Shown here: piece after piece, positions 1 through 8,320 of the stretch
Layout of the letters: the number at the start of each line of letters is the position of its first letter
How positions within the stretch are numbered: position 1 is the first letter of the stretch
NCBI GenBank assembly: GCA_052148715.1
Contig: JBKQHQ010000271.1
Coordinates: forward strand, 1-52,671
From: JBKQHQ01 sp052148715
Lineage (GTDB): Bacteria > Pseudomonadota > Alphaproteobacteria > Rhizobiales > Xanthobacteraceae
Direction of reading: 5' to 3'
DNA length: 52,671 nucleotides
Made by a program: the position numbers and the translations under genes
Notes under the pieces: model-generated
Told to the model about the DNA's origin: nothing
The model's input: only the letters and a program-made list of their open reading frames with translations
Database searches by the model: none

Positions 1-1
1 C

Positions 2-844
2 ATGGGCTTCGCCTTCGAGCGGCTGCGGGCCGACTTTCCCGCGCTGATCTGCTGCTCGATCAGCGGCTACGGAGAGACCGGGCCGCTCGCCGGACGCAAG
101 GCCTATGACCTGCTGGTGCAAGCCGAGACGGGGCTCTCCTCGATCACCGGGGGTCCCGAGGGGCCGGCCCGGGTCGGCATCTCGGTCGTCGACATCGCCA
201 CCGGAGCGACGGCGCACGCCGCCATTCTCGAGGCGCTGATCGCGCGCTCGGCGCACGGCAAGGGCGCCGACATCCGCATCTCGATGTTCGACGTGATGGC
301 GGATTGGCTGACGGTCCCGCTGTTGAATTCCGAAGCCGGGCAGCCGCCGCATCGGGTTGGGCTCGCCCACCCCTCGATCGCGCCCTACGGCGTCTTCAAG
401 TCCAACGAGGGAAAGGGAATTCTGATCTCGATCCAGAGCGAACGGGAATGGCGGGTTTTTTGCAGCGAGGTGCTGGAGACCCCCGAGCTTCCGACCCAAG
501 CATGCTTCGCGACCAACGTGGCGCGCGTGCAGAACCGCGCCGAGACCGATCGCCTGGTGGCCGAAGCCTTTGCCGACCTCGAACACAGGCATCTCATCGA
601 ACGGTTGATGCGCGCCGACATCGCCTTCGCCGAGGTCAACGACATGGCCGGCTTGTCCAGGCATCCGCATCTGCGCCGCATGGCGGTCGACACCGCGGCC
701 GGGCGGGTCGCCTACCCTGCCCCGGCGGTCTTATTCGATGGCGAGGTCAGAGCCGGCGCCGTCGTGCCTGCGCTCGGTGCCCAGACGCAGGCGGTGCGCG
801 CGGAGTTCGGCGATGGGGGAGGATCCTCCCGATGGCCCAGGTGA
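2..844 (+). CDS. CaiB/BaiF family CoA-transferase (class III), 5' end missing
   Basis: This is the C-terminal part of a class III CoA-transferase, a cytosolic enzyme that moves coenzyme A between carboxylic acids. The frame is open to the window edge. The first visible Met, at base 2, aligns with an internal position of the family, so roughly 100 N-terminal residues lie outside the window. Family signatures seen are C-C-S-I-S-G-Y-G, K-A-Y-D-L-L-V-Q-A, the V-V-D-I-A-T-G stretch (Asp 64 counted from base 2, which aligns with the catalytic Asp), and S-M-F-D-V-M. The C-terminal closing domain is complete and ends with a stop at 842-844. The substrate cannot be read from the sequence. The next gene is convergent. 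Family assignment is secure; coordinates are 5'-partial. Confidence 0.88.
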   Translation: MGFAFERLRADFPALICCSISGYGETGPLAGRKAYDLLVQAETGLSSITGGPEGPARVGISVVDIATGATAHAAILEALIARSAHGKGADIRISMFDVMADWLTVPLLNSEAGQPPHRVGLAHPSIAPYGVFKSNEGKGILISIQSEREWRVFCSEVLETPELPTQACFATNVARVQNRAETDRLVAEAFADLEHRHLIERLMRADIAFAEVNDMAGLSRHPHLRRMAVDTAAGRVAYPAPAVLFDGEVRAGAVVPALGAQTQAVRAEFGDGGGSSRWPR

Positions 845-936
845 TCCGGAGACACTCGCAACACATTAAGGGCGCCATTGCCCACGTCCGCGTCTCAGAA
901 TCTTGACGCCATAGTCCGCAATCGATTTAGCCTGAA

Positions 937-1977
937 TCAATCAAACACTGTATTTCGTTGCGCGCCAACCAAGACGAATGTGGTTCGCTTTGGTACCTCT
1001 TTCAGGCTCATGGCGCCGATATAGGTCATCATCGAACGCACCCCGCCCGTGATCTCCTGCATTGTCGCTCTCACGCTGCCGCGATACGGCACGTCGACGG
1101 TCTTGCCTTCCGACGCCCGATAGTCGGCGACGCCGCCGTGATATTTGTTCATCGCCGTCTCCGACGACATTCCATAGAACTTCATCGCGACCGGCACTTT
1201 CTGGCCGTCCCGATCTTCATATCGCAGCTCCCCCTCGCACTCATCGTGCCCGGCGAGCATGCCGCCCAGCATCACGAAATCCGCGCCGCCCCCAAAAGCC
1301 TTGGCGATGTCCCCCGGGACGGTGCATCCGCCATCGGAGCAGACATGCCCCTTGAGCCCGTGGGCGGCGTCGGCGCACTCGATGACGGCGGAAAGCTGCG
1401 GGTAGCCAACCCCGGTGAGATCGCGGGTCGTGCACACCGACCCGGACCCGATCCCGACCCGCACGATGTCGGCGCCCGCCAGGATCAGGGCTTCGGCCAT
1501 TTCACCCGTGACGATCGTCCCCGCCATGATGACAGCGTTGCGGTTCTGCTCGCGCGCCCGGCGGACTGCATCCAGAAACGTCTCCGTGTAGCCATTCGCG
1601 ACATCGATGCTGATCTTGGTGAGCGGCACCTGCGCCCTGACGCGGGCGAACTTCTCCTGGTCGTCCTGGGTGGTTCCCATTGTGTAGAAGACGTTACGCG
1701 CGACGCCGGTCTGGAAGAATGCGATCAGCTTGTCGGCCGGATAGTGCTTGTGCAACGCCACCATGGCGTCGAAGGGAAACAGCGCCTCGGACATGCTGAT
1801 CGTGCCGATCGTATCCATGTTGGACGCGATCAGCGGAAAGCCGGTCCATCCTCCGCCAGTGTGGAGGAACCTGAACGTCCGTGTGAGATCGACTTCAGCG
1901 CGCGAGCTCAGCGTCGACCGCTTGGGTCGGATCAGGACGTCCTTGAAGCCGAGCTTCGGGTCGCGCTCGATGCGCAT
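937..1977 (-). CDS. guaC: GMP reductase
   Basis: This enzyme catalyses NADPH-dependent deamination of GMP to IMP in purine salvage. The 346-residue length is the normal GuaC length. The protein shows the IMPDH/GMPR TIM-barrel features: an early S-N-M-D-T-I-G segment, the G-I-G-S-G-S-V-C-T-T-R-D loop carrying the catalytic Cys, V-C-S-D-G-G-C and the M-L-G-G-M-L-A-G-H phosphate site, followed by the Y-x-G-M-S-S-E flap region. There are no CBS domains, and the A-C-T-T-R-D-type loop favours GMPR over IMPDH. ATG at 1977 is preceded by AGGGGG at good spacing. The gene stands alone, convergent with the CoA-transferase and 205 bp downstream of the lon stop. Confidence is high. Confidence 0.93.
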   Translation of the reverse strand: MRIERDPKLGFKDVLIRPKRSTLSSRAEVDLTRTFRFLHTGGGWTGFPLIASNMDTIGTISMSEALFPFDAMVALHKHYPADKLIAFFQTGVARNVFYTMGTTQDDQEKFARVRAQVPLTKISIDVANGYTETFLDAVRRAREQNRNAVIMAGTIVTGEMAEALILAGADIVRVGIGSGSVCTTRDLTGVGYPQLSAVIECADAAHGLKGHVCSDGGCTVPGDIAKAFGGGADFVMLGGMLAGHDECEGELRYEDRDGQKVPVAMKFYGMSSETAMNKYHGGVADYRASEGKTVDVPYRGSVRATMQEITGGVRSMMTYIGAMSLKEVPKRTTFVLVGAQRNTVFD

Positions 1978-2182
1978 TGTGCCCCCTTGAGCGCAAGCCG
2001 CCCATCACCACCGACGTGTTAAGCTGGACTCCTACATTTACGAGAATCTGGTCTCGATGGCAATTCTCGTGCCGATCGGGCCTGCTCGTCCAGGCACCAT
2101 CGCCGGCATGGCATGCCTGCGCTTGACACCTCTAGGCAGACGCGCACGCGGAGTTGCTGTCACTTCGCCCGGAGCGTCCGCC

Positions 2183-4624
2183 TCACGCCGAGGCGTCGGC
2201 GAGACGGCGAACGGGCTTGTCCGAGGCGGCACTGTCGCCTGGCGGCGCAATTTCCAGCGCTGAGGAGACCGCTTCGTCGACGCGTTCAAGCCAGATGAAT
2301 TCTACCTGTTTGCGAACTTCTTCGGGAATGTCCTCAAAATCCTTCCGATTGCGCGCCGGCAGCATGATGCGTTTGATGCCGGCGCCGTAGGCGGCGATGA
2401 CCTTCTCCTTGATCCCGCCAACCGGGAGCACGAGCCCGCGCAGGCTGATCTCACCGGTCATGGCGGTGTCGCTGCGCACGGTGCGATCGGTCATCAGCGA
2501 GACGAGCGCCATGAACATCGCAACGCCGGCGCTCGGCCCGTCTTTCGGAATTGCCCCGGCGGGCACATGGACGTGAATGTCGCTCTTCTCGAACCGGCTT
2601 GCGTCGATCCCAAACGAGGCCGCACGGTTCTTGACGATGCTGAGCGCCGCTTGGACGCTTTCCCGCATGACCTCGCCGAGCTGTCCCGTGAGGATCAACT
2701 TGCCGCTGCCCGGAATGCGGGTCGCTTCGATGAACAGGATATCGCCCCCGACCGGCGTCCAGGCGAGGCCGGTCGCGACGCCGGGCACGCTGGTGCGCAT
2801 GGCCACCTCGCTCTCGAACGGCGCGGCACCGAGAATGGCGGCAAGGTCCGTGTTGGTGATACGAATCGGCCCGCGCTGCCCTTCGGCGATGCGAACGGCG
2901 GCATGGCGCAAGACCGTCCCGATCTGGCGCTCAAGGCTTCGTACGCCGGCCTCTCGGGTGTAGCGTTGGATGATGTCGCGGAGCGCCTCGTCCCCAATCT
3001 CGACCTGCCCCGGCTGCAGGCCGTTCGCTTCCTCCTGCCTGCGAAACAGATAGCGGCGGGCGATCTGAAACTTTTCTTCGGCCGTGTAGCCGGAAAGGCT
3101 GATGATCTCCATCCGGTCCCGCAACGGTCCGGGAATGGTGTCGAGCACGTTCGCCGTGGTGATGAACACCACCCGGCTCAGATCGAAGGGCACGGCGAGA
3201 TAGTTGTCGCGAAACGTGTTGTTCTGCTCCGGATCGAGCACTTCCAGCAATGCCGAGCTCGGATCGCCATGAATGCCGGCGCCGAGCTTGTCGATCTCAT
3301 CGAGCATCAACACGCAATTGCGCGCGCCCGCCTTGCGGATCGCCTGGATGATGTTCCCGGGCAGTGCGCCGATATAGGTGCGCCGGTGACCGCGAATCTC
3401 CGCCTCGTCGTGGAGGCCGCCGAGGCTCACCCGCACGAATTTGCGATTCATCGCACGGGCGATTGACTGACCAAGCGAGGTCTTGCCGACGCCGGGCGGC
3501 CCCACGAAGCACAGGATCGGCGCCTTGCCTTGCGGCGCAAGCTTGCGCACGGCCAGATACTCGACGATCCGGCGCTTGATCTTCTCAAGCCCGTAATGAT
3601 CCTCGTCCAGGATACGGCGAGCCTCCGCAATATCGATCGGCGTCTCCTCGGGAAGGCTCCACGGCAACTCGATCAACCAGTCGAGATAGGTGCGCACCAT
3701 TCCGTATTCGGCCGCCGCCTCCGGCATCCGCTGCAGGCGGCGCAGTTCCTTGCGCGCCTGCTCCTCGACCTCCTTCGGCATATTGGCTTTGGCGATGGCT
3801 TCGTTCAGCTCGGCCATCTCCGCCGACTTGCCTTCATCGCCTTCGCCGAGCTGGCGCTGGATCGCCGCCATCTGCTCGCGCAACAGCACCTCGCGCTGAC
3901 GCTCATCGAGCGAGGCCTTGGTCTGCTTGCCGATCTCGGCGGAGAGCCGCAGCACCTCGATGCGGTGTGCAAGCATACGCGACACCTTCTCCATCCGGGC
4001 GGTGATGTCGACGGTCTCCAGGATCTCCTGCCTGTCCTCCGGCTTCACGTCCATGTAGGTCGCGGCCAGATCGGCGAGAGCGGCCGGCGAGGTTGCGGAT
4101 TCGACCGCGGCCAGGAGCTCGGGCGGCGCTTGTGGCAGGAGCTGCAGGGCCTCCGCAGCCTGACCTTTGAGATGAAGGAAGCGCGCTTCGATCTCGGGCG
4201 AGCGCGCGTCCGGCTCGGGGATGCGCACAACCCGCGCGACGAAAAACGGCCAGCCGGTCAGGAATTCGAGGATCTGGAACCGCTGATCACCCTGGCACAC
4301 GAGATGGTGCGAGCCATCGGGCGCGGTGATGTAACGGACGACATTTGCGACCGTCCCCATCCGGTGCAGGTCGATCGCGGCGGGGTCGGCCGCATTCGGA
4401 TCCCGCTGCAATAGGATGCCGACCTGCCGCTGGTCGCGCATAGCCCGTTGGGCCGCCGCGATCGAACGCTGGCGACCGATGGTGATCGGCAGCACAATGC
4501 CGGGAAATAGGACGGTATTGCGGACCGGAACGATGATCAGCGCGTCGGGCGGCAACGGCGGTGTAGACGCTCCTGCGCTGCCGGTGCCCTCGTCCGCTGC
4601 TCTCAATAAATTTGCCTCAACCAC
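2183..4624 (-). CDS. lon: Lon protease (ATP-dependent serine protease)
   Basis: Lon is a cytosolic AAA+ protease that degrades misfolded and regulatory proteins. At 813 residues it has the usual length. The order is an N-terminal substrate-binding LON domain (about 29-220), a helical linker, Walker A G-P-P-G-V-G-K-T (about 374-381), Walker B V-L-M-L-D-E-I-D, and a C-terminal protease domain. The catalytic pair is Ser near 697 (G-P-S-A-G) and Lys near 739 (G-G-I-K-E-K). Its start overlaps the stop of the upstream hsp20 gene by 8 bp, so the two are probably one transcript that couples a holding chaperone to a protease. The last about 25 residues, after the I-W-L-E-R-V end of the fold, are a low-complexity tail. 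Confidence 0.96.
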   Translation of the reverse strand: MVEANLLRAADEGTGSAGASTPPLPPDALIIVPVRNTVLFPGIVLPITIGRQRSIAAAQRAMRDQRQVGILLQRDPNAADPAAIDLHRMGTVANVVRYITAPDGSHHLVCQGDQRFQILEFLTGWPFFVARVVRIPEPDARSPEIEARFLHLKGQAAEALQLLPQAPPELLAAVESATSPAALADLAATYMDVKPEDRQEILETVDITARMEKVSRMLAHRIEVLRLSAEIGKQTKASLDERQREVLLREQMAAIQRQLGEGDEGKSAEMAELNEAIAKANMPKEVEEQARKELRRLQRMPEAAAEYGMVRTYLDWLIELPWSLPEETPIDIAEARRILDEDHYGLEKIKRRIVEYLAVRKLAPQGKAPILCFVGPPGVGKTSLGQSIARAMNRKFVRVSLGGLHDEAEIRGHRRTYIGALPGNIIQAIRKAGARNCVLMLDEIDKLGAGIHGDPSSALLEVLDPEQNNTFRDNYLAVPFDLSRVVFITTANVLDTIPGPLRDRMEIISLSGYTAEEKFQIARRYLFRRQEEANGLQPGQVEIGDEALRDIIQRYTREAGVRSLERQIGTVLRHAAVRIAEGQRGPIRITNTDLAAILGAAPFESEVAMRTSVPGVATGLAWTPVGGDILFIEATRIPGSGKLILTGQLGEVMRESVQAALSIVKNRAASFGIDASRFEKSDIHVHVPAGAIPKDGPSAGVAMFMALVSLMTDRTVRSDTAMTGEISLRGLVLPVGGIKEKVIAAYGAGIKRIMLPARNRKDFEDIPEEVRKQVEFIWLERVDEAVSSALEIAPPGDSAASDKPVRRLADASA

Positions 4625-5039
4625 GCAACGCCTCCGACTTCTGTAGGATGATCAGGAGGCAGCCGTCGGCCGCGGACCGGCGAACCGCGCCGTAGCGTCC
4701 GGCCGGAAGCCGCACGCGGCGCTCGAACCGCCCCTGCGGCAGCTCAAGCCGATGGATGACCGCCGTCTGCAGCTCCGCTGGGAGTACACGCGTTCCGGCG
4801 ACCACCAGATCGTTCCCGTCGATGGCCGCATCGACCCGGTCGGAGTGAACGCCAGGCAAGGCCACCAGCACGAGCACCTCGCGCTCGGTCTCCAGTATGT
4901 CGACCGGCGGCTCCCAAGTCGGCAGCCGCGCGACCAGGCCCGCGGGCCTGAAGAATTCGCGATGCAGCCGCTCAGCCCTAGCGAGCATCTCGCAGGCTTC
5001 CGACCACATCCAATCTCGAGGAAAATCCCGATCCATCAT
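4617..5039 (-). CDS. Hsp20/alpha-crystallin family small heat-shock protein
   Basis: This is a small heat-shock chaperone of 140 residues. It has an alpha-crystallin core beginning at W-E-P-P-V-D-I-L-E-T, with the A-L-P-G-V motif and the D-G-N-D-L-V-V-A-G strand typical of bacterial Hsp20. It lacks a clear C-terminal I-x-I/V tail; the end reads L-L-I-I-L-Q-K-S. This suggests altered or smaller oligomers, which is inference. It lies directly upstream of lon with an 8-bp overlap in the same direction. In this family such proteins hold unfolded clients for refolding or proteolysis, consistent with the Lon pairing. No CIRCE or ROSE-type element could be identified in the roughly 200 bp upstream. 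Confidence 0.9.
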   Translation of the reverse strand: MMDRDFPRDWMWSEACEMLARAERLHREFFRPAGLVARLPTWEPPVDILETEREVLVLVALPGVHSDRVDAAIDGNDLVVAGTRVLPAELQTAVIHRLELPQGRFERRVRLPAGRYGAVRRSAADGCLLIILQKSEALRG

Positions 5040-5244
5040 CCCGGCTACCGCGCAATACGCCCAAATGTGAGCAGCCCACAGCCCGAATTCAATAGCCTGA
5101 ACTGGAGGTTTGCGCGTCGACGAAGATCGAAGGCCTCGGCTGAGCGGCTATTTTCCGCGCCGCCGACCACTCGATAGAAGCCGAACGGCCTCTTGAGAAG
5201 CGGGGTCTAAGAGGTCCGAGCGTCTAGCGCGGCGCGAACCTCGA

Positions 5245-6054
5245 TCACCGCTTCACTTCATCGGTGACGACGGTAAACTGCAATAGCTTGCTCGGCCCAA
5301 AGCTCGTCGAGATCGCAACATCGGTCGCATCGCGGCCGCGCGCCATGAGAATTCGACCGATGCGCGGAGTGTTATGCCGCGCGTCGAAGGTATACCATTG
5401 TCCGTCCAGATAAGCTTCGAACCAGGCACTGAAATCCATTGGTTCGTCGACTGGCGGTACCCCGATATCGCCAAGATATCCCGTGCAATAACGGGCTGGA
5501 ATGTTCATGCAGCGACAAAACGTGATGGCGAGATGGGCAAAGTCGCGGCAAACACCGCGTTGCTCCTTATAGCCTTCCGAAGCCGTGCGAGTCGGACGTG
5601 CGTGCTCATAGCCGAAGACGAGTCGCTGATGAACATAGTCGCAGATCGCCTGAACACGTCCCCAGCCGGGCCGCACCTCACTGAACAAAGACCCGGCGGT
5701 GTCACTGAGCCGCTCGACGTCGCAATAGCGGCTGCCAAGGAGATAGACGAGGACCTCATCCGGGAGATCTTCCACGCGGTGCTGCATGGCGGTCGGCGCG
5801 ACCACGTCGGGCCTCCCGCTGTCGGAGATCGCGAAATTCGCAAAAATCCGCAACTTGCCGGCGGGCGCGACAATCCGCGTGCAGGTATTGCCGAACCCAT
5901 CCACGTAATCGCGGGCTTCGACGGCCGGTTCAAAGTGGATCTCGTGAGGGGTGATGAGATCGGGGACTCGCGAGGGGTGAACGCTTAGCATCAGCAGCTT
6001 GGGGGTCGCCTGCGGACAATCGTAGACGATGTCGTAGCCAGCCCGAATTTTCAT
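5245..6054 (-). CDS. Transglutaminase-like cysteine peptidase-fold protein (second gene of pair)
   Basis: This is a transglutaminase-core protein of about 269 residues. An N-terminal beta region precedes a papain-like core with G-V-C-R-D-F-A-H (catalytic Cys), then a W-F-E-A-Y-L segment and F-D-A-R-H-N (His/Asp region). The start at 6054 gives M-K-I-R-A-G-Y-D-I, the usual N-terminus of this bacterial family; an upstream ATG at 6063 is also possible. There is no signal peptide. It follows another transglutaminase gene by about 90 bp on the same strand, and the two probably form an operon. Such pairs are common in alphaproteobacteria. The activity, whether protease, amidase or cross-linking, is not established, and a physiological role should not be assigned. 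Confidence 0.85.
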   Translation of the reverse strand: MKIRAGYDIVYDCPQATPKLLMLSVHPSRVPDLITPHEIHFEPAVEARDYVDGFGNTCTRIVAPAGKLRIFANFAISDSGRPDVVAPTAMQHRVEDLPDEVLVYLLGSRYCDVERLSDTAGSLFSEVRPGWGRVQAICDYVHQRLVFGYEHARPTRTASEGYKEQRGVCRDFAHLAITFCRCMNIPARYCTGYLGDIGVPPVDEPMDFSAWFEAYLDGQWYTFDARHNTPRIGRILMARGRDATDVAISTSFGPSKLLQFTVVTDEVKR

Positions 6055-6147
6055 GACGTCCATTCCGGTCACCGATGGACATGGATGGCGCTGACGAGCA
6101 TCAAGCAATTTTGGTGCCGGATTTCGGAAACGAGGAGCACGCGCGAT

Positions 6148-7071
6148 CTAGCACACCTTGAGCGCGAGCCCGAGCGATCCTTCGTCGCCAATCAATACCG
6201 CGTCGGATTTCACGTTGACCTCGACGCTCATTCCCAACTCGTCGGCGACCTCACCGAAATACGTTCCGGAGATCGGGATCGCCTGCGAAGGGTCGCGTGC
6301 TACCGCAACGCGGACCAGGTCGCGGTTGCCGATGATGCCGTTGGTGGGGTCGAACTCCACCCATCCCGCCCCCGGAAGGTAGACTTGGCACCAAGCGTGG
6401 GTCGAACCACCACCGAGGTAAACCGGTCCGTCCCGATCGGGAACGTATAGATAGCCCGAGACAAAGCGGGCGGCGAGGCCCAGCGAGCGCACCGCCTCAA
6501 TCATGAGGAGCGCGAAATCCCGACAGCTCCCCCGTCCGAGCCGCAACGTCGTGACGGGATCCTGCGTGCCGCTCTCGCTGCGCCGCATATAGGTGAAACT
6601 CTCACGGATGGCGCGGGTGAGCGTCATCAACAGCTTGCCGGTGGCGATGGGCCGCCCTTGCGGGAGAAACTTGCGCACCCATCCGTCAACCACGTGCTCG
6701 GGGTCGGCGTATCGCCGCTCGATCGAGGGTATGAGATCGGGCATCTCCTCGGCATCGTAAGCGAACGGGTACGTCTTCGCATATTCCTCGGTTTGGAAAT
6801 CCGGCGCTTTGAACGGCGCATGCTCAAGCGATATGGTGCTTTCGAAGCGCAACTCGCTGGCTCGCGTGCTGAATTTGGCGAGCGTCACACAATTCCCGAA
6901 AGCGTCATGGATCCAGCGCAGGTTCCGGGCCTTGGGGCTGATCGTGAGCTTGGAGTGGATAAGCCGCTGATCGTAGCTGTCGCGCGGCCGCAGCATCATC
7001 CGATGCTCCCCGAACGCGACAGGGCGTCGGTAGCGGTAAGTGGTGACGTGGCGCACGGTCAAGATGGGCAT
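6148..7071 (-). CDS. Transglutaminase family protein (first gene of pair)
   Basis: This is a transglutaminase-like protein of about 307 residues. It has the N-terminal beta domain typical of the family (T-V-R-H-V-T-T-Y-R-Y-R-R-P-V), followed by the core with G-R-G-S-C-R-D-F-A (catalytic Cys), S-T-H-A-W-C-Q-V-Y-L-P-G-A-G-W (His) and E-F-D-P-T-N-G (Asp). Start 7071 (M-P-I-L-T-V-R) fits the family better than the ATG eight codons upstream. It is divergent from the M20 amidohydrolase gene at 7151; the short spacer must hold both promoters. Its substrate is unknown. It resembles genes often linked to alpha-E or ATP-grasp peptide-ligase partners, but none is present here. Confidence 0.88.
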   Translation of the reverse strand: MPILTVRHVTTYRYRRPVAFGEHRMMLRPRDSYDQRLIHSKLTISPKARNLRWIHDAFGNCVTLAKFSTRASELRFESTISLEHAPFKAPDFQTEEYAKTYPFAYDAEEMPDLIPSIERRYADPEHVVDGWVRKFLPQGRPIATGKLLMTLTRAIRESFTYMRRSESGTQDPVTTLRLGRGSCRDFALLMIEAVRSLGLAARFVSGYLYVPDRDGPVYLGGGSTHAWCQVYLPGAGWVEFDPTNGIIGNRDLVRVAVARDPSQAIPISGTYFGEVADELGMSVEVNVKSDAVLIGDEGSLGLALKVC

Positions 7072-7150
7072 GGTCGGCGATTCGCCTAATCTCATTCTCT
7101 ACTGTATCAGCAGCGCGCAAAACGGGCATGCCAGCCTGTGGAGATGACGA

Positions 7151-8320
7151 ATGCCACTAGTCGAGCGAATGGTTAACTTGCATGGCGACATGATCGCCTG
7201 GCGACATGACCTGCATGCCCATCCTGAGCTCGCCCTGCAGGAAACCCGCACCAGTTCGGTTGTTCAACAGCTGCTCGCCACATTCGGGGCCGACGAGATC
7301 CATGGCGGATTGGCAAAAACCGGCGTCGTCGGAGTGATCCGGGGCCGAACGGCCGGATCTGCCATTGGGTTGCGCGCAGACATGGATGCGCTGCCTATCA
7401 CGGAGGCAACAGGGCTTGCCTACGCTTCGCGCAATCCCGGCGCGATGCACGCCTGCGGTCACGACGGCCATACCACCATGCTGCTCGGTGCCGCCCGATA
7501 TTTGAGTGACACGAGGGACTTCGCCGGCACGGTCTATCTTATCTTTCAACCTGCCGAGGAGGCCGAAGGCGGCGGCGATCTCATGGTCCGCGAAGGTCTC
7601 TTCGAGCGCTTTCCGATGCGCCGCGTGTTCGGGCTGCACAATTGGCCGACCGTACCAGCCGGCATTTTTCTGTGGCGCGACGGTCCGGTGCTAGCGGCCT
7701 CCGCCGACATCGACATCACCGTTATTGGCAAAGGCGCCCACGCCGCCCATCCCGAGCACGGTATCGACCCGGTCTTGATTTCAGCGCATGTCGTAACCGC
7801 ACTGCAGGCGCTGGTGTCGCGGCAGCTCGACCCGGTCGAGCACGGCGTGGTCTCGATCTGCCAAATCACGGGTGGCGATAGCTACAATGTCATTCCCGAA
7901 ACCGTTCGCCTGAAAGGCAGCGCGCGTTGGTTTACGCCGGAGGTCGGCGACAAGCTGGAAGCCGGCGTCCGCCGGATCGTGACGGGCATTGCCAAGACGT
8001 TCGGAGCGAGAGCGGATGTTGTATTCAATCGCACTTGCCCGGCCACCATCAACGACCCGGAAGCCACCGCGCTCGCTCGATCGGCCGCGGAGCGAGTTGC
8101 CGGTCACGCGCACGTTCGGCACCTAGCCAAACCGTCGATGGGCGCCGAGGATTTTGCGTTCATGCTGAGCCGGCAATCAGGCAGTTACATGATTCTCGGC
8201 TCGGGCCGCGACGACGGTTCCGCCAACCTCCATAGCCCTCGATACGATTTCAACGACGACATACTCCCGATTGGCGCCGCCTACTGGGCAACGCTCGTCG
8301 AGGAGGTCTTGTGCCCCTGA
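7151..8320 (+). CDS. M20 family amidohydrolase (hippurate/N-acyl amino acid hydrolase type)
   Basis: This is a metal-dependent amidohydrolase of 389 residues that should cleave an N-acyl amino acid or related amide in the cytosol. Motifs in order are L-R-A-D-M-D-A-L-P, H-A-C-G-H-D-G-H (metal Cys/His loop), P-A-E-E-A-E-G-G (catalytic Glu), G-L-H-N-W-P and M-G-A-E-D-F-A-F near the end. This is the aminoacylase-1/HipO subgroup. ATG 7151 has GGAG about 8 bases upstream; an internal Met six codons later is a weaker alternative. The 3' end overlaps the 3' end of the convergent FO synthase gene by 40 bp. Since the neighbourhood handles aromatic compounds, a benzoyl- or aryl-acyl amino acid is a reasonable but unproven substrate. 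Confidence 0.9.
   Translation: MPLVERMVNLHGDMIAWRHDLHAHPELALQETRTSSVVQQLLATFGADEIHGGLAKTGVVGVIRGRTAGSAIGLRADMDALPITEATGLAYASRNPGAMHACGHDGHTTMLLGAARYLSDTRDFAGTVYLIFQPAEEAEGGGDLMVREGLFERFPMRRVFGLHNWPTVPAGIFLWRDGPVLAASADIDITVIGKGAHAAHPEHGIDPVLISAHVVTALQALVSRQLDPVEHGVVSICQITGGDSYNVIPETVRLKGSARWFTPEVGDKLEAGVRRIVTGIAKTFGARADVVFNRTCPATINDPEATALARSAAERVAGHAHVRHLAKPSMGAEDFAFMLSRQSGSYMILGSGRDDGSANLHSPRYDFNDDILPIGAAYWATLVEEVLCP

Noticed and set aside
958..2022. 354-codon plus-strand frame opposite guaC
   Set aside because: It is antisense to a fully recognisable GMP reductase.
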